Source of the DNA: Caenorhabditis remanei
Lineage: Eukaryota; Nematoda; Chromadorea; Rhabditida; Rhabditidae
Direction: 5' to 3'
Length of the DNA stretch: 64,000 bases
Assembly (NCBI RefSeq): GCF_010183535.1
Contig: NC_071329.1
Coordinates: forward strand, 12,896,001 to 12,960,000
In this document: in pieces, positions 36,479 through 46,135 of the stretch
How positions within the stretch are numbered: the stretch's first letter is position 1
Layout: the number at the start of each line of letters is the position of its first letter
The notes under the pieces: model-generated
Told to the model about the DNA's origin: nothing
Database searches by the model: none
The model's input: the letters and a program-made list of their open reading frames with translations, nothing else
Program-made: the position numbers and the translations under genes

Positions 36479-38623
36479 CTAATCATGCAATACGTGAAAA
36501 TGAAAAAATCTAATTGAAGCTCGAAGTACTGCACGCAATCCATCGCTTCGTCGAACGAGAACTCCAGTTCTTCCCATTTCTGTTCTGTCAATTTCAGCGA
36601 GTAAATTTTTACCATATTCGCGTACTCTGCAAAACAATATATGAACAGAATACACGATCGCATTAAAAATTTTCATAACAAAATTCACACAAACTCTGAC
36701 TTACGGCAATTTATACTCAAGTTTATCTGTTTCTGGGTTCCATGGTTCCAATTCAAAGTGATCCACAACTGCGACGTGATCGAGACGTGGACCAGCTATA
36801 TGGAAAAATGTTTGTAGTTTTGAATTGTTTCCATTCAACCAAACGTTCACAAAATTGATTAAATCATTCTCCCAGAGTCCGGTAAGGCTAATTACCAAAT
36901 TTTCACAATTCAATCCAAGCAGTTTTGAGCCATTGAGCCAGAATGCTGAGTGAATAAATAAGTTATTTAGGTTGTAAAGTCTGTTTGAATCTTTCAATGG
37001 GTTGTTTGGTTTCATGGTTGCAGAGAAAAGTACTCGAGTTACTTGAAATGTTTCCAAAAATTCATCGACGACTTCGGAATTCACAGATGTGTCAAGCAGA
37101 GCAACATCTCTAACCGTATTCGTATACGGAAGTTCATCCATGTATTCCAAAGACAATTTGAATTGCATTTCTGGTTCAACCCGGAATACTTCACACATGT
37201 GAGAATGAAGTGCAGTTGCAAATCTTTTCCGTGATGATTGCTTCTCTGTATGACACCATAATGACGCAGTCGAGTCAGCCGCGAAAATGATCCTGAAAAT
37301 ACACTTATGAGACCTGATAATATACAAGATTAGTACAATAGTAAAACACTGTAAAGTTATTATCTTTACTATTAACAAACGCAAACGGCTGAATGTTTGT
37401 TTGTCTGTCGCCGATCCTACCGCCCTTCCTACTGAACCGATTTTCTTCAAATTTGGACCAAAAAATCAGAAATTTTCTCTTAATGATGCCCGTCTATTTT
37501 TTTTAGTTAGAATAGGTCTCGACTAGGTCACTAGGTGAGAAAACGTGGTTTTCAAGCCTTTCAGTGGCGTTTGTTTCCGAAATAGGAAAATAGGAGTTCA
37601 CGGGGGAAATAATTATAGAACATTTCAAATGAATTCATTTCTTTAAATTTTCAACAGGGGTGGTGTAGAAAAGGAGGTTGAGCAGCCGTTAGGCTGCGTT
37701 AACCGACTGGTACTATTAACAAACACCAAATTCTGTGTGTATGTGTGTATGTCGCCGATCCTACCGCCCTTCCTACTGAACCGATTTTCTTCGAACTTGG
37801 ACCTAAAAATCAGAAATTTTCCCCTCGCAATGCCCGTCTATTTTTTTAGTTAGAATAGGTCTCAACTAGGTCACTAGGTGAAAAAACACGGTTTTCAAGC
37901 CATTCAGTGGTTTTCGTTTCCGAAATAGGGAAATAGGAGTTCACGGGGGAAATAAGTATAGAACTTTTTCATTCTTTATATGAATTCATTTCTTCAAATT
38001 TTCAACACGGGTGGTGTAGAAAAAGAGGTTGAGCAGCCGTTAGGCTGCGTTAACCGACTTGTTTTCCATAAATTAGCAGGATAGCACATCCAAATTATTC
38101 TGTGAGAACTAAAGCTAAACTACACATCCCTCTATCAAATAATCAGTTCAAATCTCAATTGACATCTCATCATCCAAAAAAGAGCAAGAAAGAGAAAGGG
38201 AGCATGCAAAGTGTGGGAGCCGGTGCCAGGTCGTGGCTCATTTACATGTTGCAGGAGGGAGCCGTATCGTTTTATCACTCTTGATAAGACTCGTACTTAC
38301 TGGTATGAAATAACTCACTTGCAATGAAAATCAATATCTTTCGATTTCAACCAACTCCATCCTTCTGGCATTCTGTCCCCCATTTGACTTTTCCAGGTCC
38401 AAGTTAGCAAAGTTGTATTGTTTTTTTTGAGATCTTTAACTAACGCATAACTCATTGTTTCGGGTTCTTTCAAACCGAACACTGAGTAAGTTGGAGTGTG
38501 ACGCATTCGCGAAACTAGATTCCGACATCTCAATGAACAAAAAGATAGGAAAAGTAACTCTGTGGGTTCCATAAACTTCTGAATACAATCTTGCACTAGC
38601 CATGGAAAACTGAGAAGTTTCAT
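36479..38623 (-). CDS. F-box/FBA_2 protein, array member A
   Basis: Three exons, 38623-38319, 37292-36705 and 36626-36479, encode 346 residues. The N-terminal F-box starts immediately (MKLLSFPWLVQDCIQKFMEPTELLFLSFCS-like, about residues 1-45). The FBA_2 domain covers the second half (WLNGSKLLGLNCENLV, LINFVNVWLNGNNSKLQ) and ends with the family signature RRSDGLRAVLRAS...FHFHVLHD. Nematode F-box/FBA_2 proteins (fbxb type) are presumed SCF substrate receptors and evolve by rapid tandem duplication. Intron 1 is 1026 bp and filled with two direct repeats (37368-38060); members B and C have short introns there. The start lies 4 bp inside a TTTTCCAG acceptor. Confidence 0.88.
37368..38060. repeat. 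Two-unit direct repeat with 3' hairpin
   Basis: Two head-to-tail units of about 345 bp (37368-37711 and 37712-38060) each begin ACTATTAACAAAC. Each contains GTCGCCGATCCTACCGCCC and ACTAGGTCACTAGGTGA. Each ends with a short hairpin, GCAGCC-GTTA-GGCTGC, and GTTAACCGACT. The terminal hairpin is reminiscent of Helitron 3' ends, but no TC start or CTRR end is clear. The repeat occupies most of intron 1 of F-box gene A. Confidence 0.8.
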
Positions 38624-39030
38624 TCTTCTGGAAAATGAAATAGTCGGGAGGCGTTCGAAATCAATCAACGAAATAAAAACAAAAATATCCACAGAAATCA
38701 ATAAAACAAATGAGTGTTCTTGAGAGGACACACAGTTGTCCAACACGGGAAGAAGATGTTCCATGGGAAAGTACAAATTTTTAGGAAATATGAATTTCAA
38801 AAAGTACAACATGCTCCCTCAATAATAAACTAATTTGATAAAAGTTGTTTAAATCAAAAATTAAACAAAAAATAAGAAAAAGGAATATACAGAAATCGAT
38901 AGAACAACTGAGTACTCATAAGAAGACCCACAACTGCGTACTGTGAGAAGAAGACAATGGGAAAAGATCTTGAGATAGGTTTGAATAGTGGCTAGTACTT
39001 ACATACTGTGTGCAAACGTAATTTGCAACG

Positions 39031-39268
39031 CAGGTGGTTCGCGATGGATGCTATATGGGCATATTCAAAATGGAAGCATATAACCTCCCATGTGCTCGCA
39101 TAAAACGATGTGCTTCGCGCGCGGAAGTGATATGCTTCGAGGCGTGGTGCTTGTGGCACGAATCCTGCGTGCTTCCATATAGCTCGCATATAACTAGCAC
39201 ATAAGTTTCCTATGACTCCCATATTCGACACCGCGCGAACGCACAATGCTTCCATCGCGAACCACCTG
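39031..39268. mobile_element. 238-bp element with perfect 18-bp terminal inverted repeats
   Basis: The ends are CAGGTGGTTCGCGATGGA and its exact reverse complement. The interior is GC-richer than its surroundings (CTTCGCGCGCGG). The homologous position upstream of F-box gene B (about 41728) reads straight across without it. No clear target duplication remains. It is non-autonomous; superfamily unknown. Confidence 0.85.
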
Positions 39269-39396
39269 TGAATATAATCGATAAGTCCACCAAATTTTCC
39301 TCTTAAATTTGATTGTTTATGCAGAAACATTATATTCTGGATAGGAATTATGATAGCAGAAAGTTTCAGAAAGATACAATTTTGTTGAAATCTCAC

Positions 39397-39500
39397 TTAA
39401 CAGAAAAGGAACTAGTTATGCAATTCATTAAAATGAAATTACCCAACTTTATCTGGAAGTACTGCATTCAAACCTGTCATAATTAACTTGCTCACAACCA
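39397..39500 (-). pseudogene. Relic of F-box gene final exon
   Basis: Decayed similarity to the last exon of the array genes (CTGGAAGTACTGCA core and the AACTAGTTATGCAATTCATTAAAATG stretch on the plus strand corresponding to the stop region). No frame is preserved. A parallel relic lies at 41857-41953. Confidence 0.5.
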
Positions 39501-39769
39501 AATCTCCCTTACTTCAAACTAAAACGTGTACATTGTAAATAGTGAATGTCCGAAACTGTATTTCACGTTGAATAAATAGTTGGAGAAGGCACTGGTCACC
39601 GAAGTATGTTTTTATGAAGTGTATCTCTACTCTCTGAGAATTAAGTGTCAGGAAAAGAATGGATGTTATATTTAAATATGATAATTTTACAAAACGTTGG
39701 AGTATTACTAAAATGGGATGCCCGATATGAAGTTGAATATCAATGCCCCTTTTTAGAAGAAATCAAGTG

Positions 39770-39880
39770 AAGAATGCAAAATGTGAAAATGAAACTGTCC
39801 AATTCCAGCTCGAAGTACAGCACGCACTCTAGCGCTTCTTCGAACGAACGAGAACTAAAGTTCTTCCCATTTTTCAATCA
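39770..39880 (-). pseudogene. Second relic of F-box gene final exon
   Basis: The plus strand reads AATGCAAAATGTGAAAATG and CCAGCTCGAAGTACAGCAC, then the equivalent of the RRSDG/EMGRT coding segment with small insertions and no intact frame. It is closest to the last exon of gene C (42105-42252), so it is a remnant of a lost array member between A and B. Confidence 0.6.
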
Positions 39881-40123
39881 GTGGTTTTGCACCGAGTTAG
39901 AAAAAGATTTTAGCATCGAAATGAACTCATGGAAACACATACATTTTAAGTTATAATTTATAATATGAAAAATCTGAATTGACCTTTCGCCTTAAAATGA
40001 ATTGGGTAGAAACAGTATGAACTGAAAGAGAATAATGAACTCAGAAAAATAAAGCAATGTCGATTATATCAATTTGATGAAACATACAGAAAAAGAGCAT
40101 ACAGAAGAGATTTACAGAAAATG

Positions 40124-41332
40124 CTAATCATGCAATACGTGAAAATGAAAATGTTTAGTTGAAGCTCGAAGTACAGCACGCAATCCATCGCTCTGCCGCA
40201 CCAGAACTCCAGTTCTTCCCATTTCTGTTCTGTTAATTTCAGCGAGTAAAAGTCTACAATAATCTCGTACTCTGCAAAAACAATATATTATGAACAGAAT
40301 CCACGATTGCATTTGAAATTTTCAAAAGAAAAATTACACAAACTCCGACTTACGGCAATTTATACTCAAGTTGATATACTTCTGGGTTCCATGGTTCCAA
40401 TTCAAAGTGATCCACAACTGCGACATGATCGACACGACCAGCCATATGGATGAATGCTTGTAGTCTTGTATTGTTCCCATTCAACCAAACGTTCACGAAA
40501 TTTATTAAATCAAGTTCCGTGAGTCCGGTATCGATAACCACCAAATTTTCACAATTCCATTGAAGCAGTTTTGAACCATTGAGCCAGGGGGCTGAGTGAA
40601 TATATACGTTATTCAGGTTATAAAGTCTCTTTGAATCTTTCAACGGGTTGTTTGGTTTCCTGGTTTTGGAGAAAAGTACTCGAGTTACTTGAAACTTTTG
40701 CAAAAATTTATCGAGAACTTTGGAATTTACCGATGTGTCAAACAGAGCAACATCTCTAACCGTATTCGTATACGGAAGTTCATCCATATAATCCAAAGAC
40801 AATTTGAATTGCATTTCTGGTTCAACCCGGAATACTTCACACATATGAAAATGAAGCGCAGTTGCAAATCTTTTCCGTGATGATTGCTTGTCTGTAGGAC
40901 GACACCATAATGACGCAGTCGAGTCAGCCTCGAAAATTATTCTGAAAACACAGTTATGTCTTGCAACTTACAGGAACGGTACTATAGTAAAACACTGTAA
41001 AATTTAATATCATCTGAAATAACTCACTTGCAATGAAAATCAATATCTTTCGATTTCAACCAACTCCATCCTTCTACCACTCTGCCCCCAATTTGATTTT
41101 TCCAAGTCCAAGTTAGCAGAGTTGTATTGTTTCTTGCTAGATCTTTAACTAACGCATAACTCATTTTTCCGGGTTCTTCTAAACCGAACACTGAATACGT
41201 TGAAGTGTGACGCATTTGCGAAACTAGATTCCGACATTTCAATGAACAAAAAGATAGAAAAAGTAATTCTGTAGGTTCCATAAACTTCTGAATACAGTCT
41301 TGCACTAGCCATGGAAAACTGAGAAATTTCAT
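40124..41332 (-). CDS. F-box/FBA_2 protein, array member B
   Basis: Three exons, 41332-41028, 40941-40354 and 40271-40124, encode 346 residues, with exon lengths identical to member A (305, 588, 148). The F-box is FPWLVQDCIQKFMEPTELLFLSF. The FBA_2 half has WLNGSKLLQWNCENLVVIDTG and ends RQSDGLRAVLRAS...FHFHVLHD. Both introns are short, unlike gene A. Upstream flanks of A and B are also homologous for more than 1 kb, showing a segmental duplication with a unit length of about 2.7 kb. It is a presumed SCF adaptor; substrate unknown. Confidence 0.88.
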
Positions 41333-41856
41333 ATTTCTGAAAAATAATATAGTCGGGAGGGGTTCGAAATCAATCAAAGATATAAAAACGAAAATGTACA
41401 AAGAAATCAATATAGCAAATGAGTGTTCATGAGAGGACACACAGTTGTCCAACACGAAAGAAGAGGTTCCATGGGAAAGTACAAATTGTTAGGAAATATG
41501 AAATTCAAAAAGTACAACATGATCCCTCAATAATAAACTAATATGAAAAAAAAGATGTTTGAATCAAACACTCCAACAGAAAATAAGAAGAAGGAATATA
41601 CAGAAATCTATAGAACAACTGAGTACTAGGAAGACAAAGAAATGCGTGCAGTAGGAAAAAGGCAATGGGAAAAAGGATGAGATAGGTTTGAATAGTGGCT
41701 ATGTACTTGCTTACTGTGTGCAAACGTAATTTGCAATATGATCGATAAGTCAATTACATGTTGCTTTTGAATTTCATTGTTTATGCAGAAACATTATATT
41801 CTGGATAGGAATTATGATAGCAGAAAGTTTCAGAAAGATACAATTTTGTTGAAATC

Positions 41857-41953
41857 TCACTTAACAGAAAAGGAACTAGTTATGTAAAAATGAAACTGTC
41901 TTTTTCTGGAAGTACTGCACGGTAACCTGTCGTAATTAATTCGCTCACAACCA
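41857..41953 (-). pseudogene. Relic of F-box gene final exon (unit B)
   Basis: It corresponds to the relic at 39397-39500 within the duplicated flank, with the CTGGAAGTACTGCAC core. The shared position shows the relic predates the A/B duplication. Confidence 0.5.
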
Positions 41954-42104
41954 ATTCTCCCTTTTAGGAAGTGTATTTCTACCCTCCGAGAATGAAGTTC
42001 CAGATAAAGAGTGAATTTTTATTTAAACATGATGATTGTTCAGTACGTTATAGTAATAATAAAATGGAAAACCCGAGTTTCGGACCTTTTTAACAGAAAT
42101 CAAG

Positions 42105-43303
42105 TTAAGAATGCAAAATGTGAAAATGAAACTGTCCAATTCCAGCTCGAAGTACTGCACGCAATCCATCGCTTCGTCGAACGAGAACTTCGCTTCTTCC
42201 CATTTCTGTTCTGTTGATTTGTGCGAGTAAATTTTTACCATATTCGTTTACTCTGCAAAGATACATTGTCGATCACACTTTCTGATTGAAAAATTGAAGA
42301 TAATCAGAGAATCGCTTCAATATATTCAACTCACAGCGTGCTGAACTGAAGTTTATCTGTCGATGAATTCCATGTTTCCATCTGAAAGTTTTCCATAACT
42401 GTATTGAAAGTGTTGAAACGTTTATCAGAAAAATTGGCGAATATTTTCAGTTTTGTGTTGTTTCCATCCAACCATTTTTGTACAAAACTTATCAATTCGT
42501 GTTCAGAGAGTCCGGAGTCCATCACCATCAAATTTTTCACAATTCAATCCAAGTAGTTTTGAGCCATTGAGCCAGAGGGCTGAGTGAATAAACATGTTGC
42601 TCAGGTGATAAAGTCTCTTTGAATCTTTCAACGGGTTGTTTGGTTTCATAGTTTTAGAGAAAAGTACTCGAGTTACTTGAAATGTTTCCAAAAATTCATC
42701 GAGAACTTTGGAATTCACAGATGTGTCAAACAGAGTAACATCTCTAACCGTATTCGTACACGGAAGTTCATCCATGTAATCCAAAGACAAATCGAATTGC
42801 ATTTCTGGTTCAACCCGGAATACTTCACACATATGGGAATGGAGTGCAGTTGCAAATCTTTTCCGAGATGCTTGATTTTCTGATGGACACCATAATAATG
42901 CGGTCGAGTCAGCCTCGAAAATTATTCTGAAAACACAGTAGATATTATAATATACAATAGCTGCACTATAGTAAAACACCATCAAATTATCAACTCACTT
43001 GCAATGAAAATCAATATCCTTCGATTTCAACCAACTCCATTCCTCTGACACTGGACCCCAAAACTTGCTCTTCCATGTCCAGGTTAACATAGTTGTATTG
43101 TTTCTTTTGATATCTTTAACTAATGCATAACTCATTTTTCCGGGCTCTTCCAAACCGAACTCTGAATACGTTGGAGTGTGACGCATTTGTGAAACTAGAT
43201 TCCGACATCTCAGTGAACAAAATGATAGAAAAAGGAGTTCAGTGGGCTCCATAAACTTCTGAATATTTTCTTGCACTAGCCATGGAAAACTGAGAAGTTT
43301 CAT
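42105..43303 (-). pseudogene. F-box/FBA_2 array member C, frameshifted
   Basis: The exon plan is the same as A and B: 43303-42999, 42926-42335, 42252-42105. The middle exon is 592 bp: one base extra inside an A-run after the LNC-E codons near 42530 (GTGAAAAATTTG where A and B have one A fewer), alongside in-frame length differences. This shifts the frame and stops translation about 15 codons later, removing most of FBA_2. Downstream of the shift the alternative frame is still open (WLDGNNTKLKIF) and the last exon ends normally (RRSDGLRAVLRAG...FHFHILHS). The break is therefore recent, a population variant, or an assembly error. Confidence 0.8.
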
Positions 43304-43520
43304 TCTTCTGGAAAAAATTAGCTGGAAGGGTGTAGTTCGAAATCAAGCAATGCAATAAAAAACAGAAAAAAACGAAAAAAGTTCAAGAAAAAAAAGGAAA
43401 AAGTTCAATAAAACAATCTGAGTAAAACTTCTTGCTCTTGACTCTAAATTTAGAGGAAATAAGAAATTCAAAAGAATAGTTTCTAGGCTTTTTCAATTCA
43501 ATTATTATAAATTGAATTTA

Positions 43521-43717
43521 TTAAATTCACGGTCGAGGGTTTTAAAGGCGCATCTAATTTATTGGAATCTTCGCGGAATGGTCTCGTAATTGAAAAAGAT
43601 CAAATGACTTATTTTTGAGGTTGGCAGGTCTGAAATCATGTGTTCCGCTTCGAGATCATTTCGAACAAGTTAGATGCGTTTTTAAAACCCTCCGAACGCA
43701 GACCGTGAATTTTTAAT
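43521..43717. repeat. Imperfect fold-back element
   Basis: The left arm AAATTCACGGTC...GAGGGTTTTAAAGGCGCATCTAA (43521-43560) is mirrored on the right by TTAGATGCGTTTTTAAAACCCTC...GACCGTGAATTT (43670-43717). About 110 bp separates the arms. It is a short palindromic repeat with no coding capacity. Confidence 0.7.
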
Positions 43718-43976
43718 ATCGAACTTATTCAGTTTTCTTCAAAAAGAGTTCAGTTATCCTAAGAGACAACATCATCAGTATTCCTCAACGTCATTTCTGA
43801 CAACACTGGATTTAGTAAGTCAAGAAAGAAACATTTCAAACTTGTCACTCAAATACGACGTGTGTACTTTCGAATAGATCATATTCTGGAGAACTTTGGT
43901 TCCTTTTTCATTAAAAAATATTATGAATGAAAAAGTTTATTGATATTATTCATATTCCAAGGAAAAGAAAACACGG

Positions 43977-45542
43977 TTAACATAATCCGCAGGTTTTCTC
44001 GCAGTCACTGAAAAATAAACTTCTGTTTCATGATTCGGTGTCGTTGAGACTTACTACTTGAAGTCAGAGAAAAAAGCATTAGTACACAAGTACTTCTTCT
44101 CGGCACAACCAGTACTCTTGTCCTGACAAGAAGGAATTGTGGTTGGAAGATCGGCTGGATCGATGCAAAGACCACACGTTTTGAGGCAGGATCTGAAAAT
44201 ATGCCGTTTCAAAGAAAGAATTTGAAAATCCGCGACCACTTACTCTTTGTATTCCGGGAAAACTGGATTGGTGCACAAATGCTTCTTCTTCTCACAATTT
44301 TCAGTGCCACTGTCATCCTTACAAACTATTTTGGTTGTTCTTTTGATAGGCACTGGTAGTGGTTCCTTAGTGGTATACGCGACATTTGGATCCTTGCAGA
44401 GACCACAGGTTTTCCGGCAGTAACTGAAACCAACATTTTCGAATTTTTATAGTTTCAAATGTAAAAACAACTCACAATCGAGTGTCCGAACCGAATGGGT
44501 CATCACAACTTTCCTTGTTCGCGTCACAGTATGCAGGAGTTCCTCTGTCGCTACAGTCATCTGAAAGTATAAAATACGCGTCCCACCGTTTTACAGCATT
44601 TCGAGAACTTTTTCATAAAAAGTTTAAATCGTGAACTTTTGTCTTATCTTTCTAGAGATCTAGAGCAAAGATCAAAACAACTGATAAGCGTCCATATATA
44701 AGCTCCTCTGAATCCATCAGAATCCATATCGATCCATCAATCGACTCAAACCCAGCCATGGCCCAATCCGTTCCACCAGGAGACATCCAAACCCAACCCA
44801 ACGCCAAGATCGTTTTCAATGCGCCGTACGATGACAAGCACACCTACCACATCAAGGTGATCAACTCATCGGCTCGTCGTATTGGATACGGTATCAAGAC
44901 AACCAACATGAAACGTCTCGGAGTCGATCCACCATGTGGAGTTCTCGACCCAAAGGAGGCTGTCCTTCTTGCCGTTTCATGCGATGCTTTCGCTTTTGGA
45001 CAAGAGGTAACTAGAAGATTCTATGAGAATTCGGAATTCTAATTCTCCGTTATTTCAGGATACCAACAACGACCGTATCACCATTGAATGGACCAACACT
45101 CCAGATGGAGCTGCCAAGCAATTCCGTCGTGAATGGTTCCAGGGAGATGGTATGGTTCGTCGTAAGAACCTCCCAATCGAGTACAATCCATAAGATTTCT
45201 GTTAATAAAATCTTCAACGGTCTCATTATTTCTTTATTAATATTCTGGCGCAACAAAAGGTCGACAAAAACTTTAAATTAGCAAGAACTTACTTCCTGGG
45301 GCAGTTGTTGAACCAGAACAGAGTCCACATGTTTTCTTGCAGTAACTGAAAAAAATAACAAAATATTTTTTTTTTGAAACTATCCAAAACGATTACTATC
45401 TAGTATCAGATCCAAATGGATCATCACAGAATTCCTTGTTGTCCTGACAGTATTGCGGAGTTCCGCGATCATCGCAAGTTGCTCCGGAAGCCACAGTCAC
45501 CCCGATGAGAAGGGAGAAGACTAGAAATTGATAAGAAATCAT
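43977..45542 (-). CDS. Secreted protein with four tandem ShKT domains
   Basis: Six exons, 45542-45397, 45345-45293, 44560-44476, 44423-44244, 44192-44055 and 44007-43977, encode 210 residues. The signal peptide is [19 protein letters not shown]. Four six-cysteine ShKT-type modules follow, each ending in a C-x3-C-G-L-C pattern ([32 protein letters not shown]). The first two share [10 protein letters not shown]. ShKT domains are common in nematode surface and secreted proteins; some inhibit potassium channels, others are structural. The function here is unknown. Introns split each module at the same place, indicating internal exon duplication. Intron 2 (44561-45292) holds an MSP gene on the opposite strand. 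Confidence 0.87.
44758..45193 (+). CDS. Major sperm protein, copy 2 (nested in ShKT gene intron)
   Basis: Exons 44758-45006 and 45059-45193 encode 127 residues, the same protein as the copy at 17196-17631. Over a shared unit of about 572 bp (44626-45197 against 17064-17635), including promoter, 5' UTR and intron, only about four base differences were noticed, all silent or intronic. It has the same GATA (44683) and TATA (about 44695) sites and an AATAAA just after the stop. It is nested opposite to its host gene, as the first copy is. It is the sperm motility protein and extracellular signal of nematodes. Confidence 0.96.
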
Positions 45543-46135
45543 CTCGGAATGAGAATGACATTGAAACAATAGCTCTGCTTATATACTCATCTCGTGTTGC
45601 TTATCAATTCCGTTTTAATTTATTTGAAATCTTTCAAAATGACGTTTCTTTATCAGTTCCTCTTTCTTTTACTCTTGCTCCTTTGATCTTTTCACTCGAC
45701 TGTATTTCTGAAGAATGTTTCAATTTCTGTTCATTGCAACATTTGCTATTCTGATTTAGCGGAAGAGTGTCTGCCTCCTGGTAAGAATCTATCCAACAGT
45801 CTGCTAGTTCTTTCTTAAATTTTATTTGAGAAACAAAATAAATGATTGAAGTCATGCAGTTACCATGAAAAAGGATATGGGCCAAAAGATGGTTCTGAAT
45901 TGGACAAAACTTATATAAAACAATGGAATATCTTTTTTCGAAATTTGAAACTAAGCGGAGAGTTCTCCCGGATATTTACAAAATATCACATTGAAGACTG
46001 GGCGGAAACTAATTGTAGTAGAAAAAGAGGAACCAAGCAAGATTCGAGATAGATAACAGAAAAGTATCATGAAAACGCTGAAATCAAGATAGAAAACTTG
46101 AAAAGCCTGACAGAAAAGAAGAGAGATAGAATTAA
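45543..46135. other. Intergenic region, no gene recognised
   Basis: Spacer between the ShKT gene start and the globin stop. A minus-strand open frame at 45634-45885 has no splice partners or recognisable motif. Confidence 0.5.

Noticed and set aside
37368..38060. Firm classification of the two-unit repeat as a Helitron
   Set aside because: The hairpin is suggestive, but the required TC start and CTRR end could not be placed confidently.
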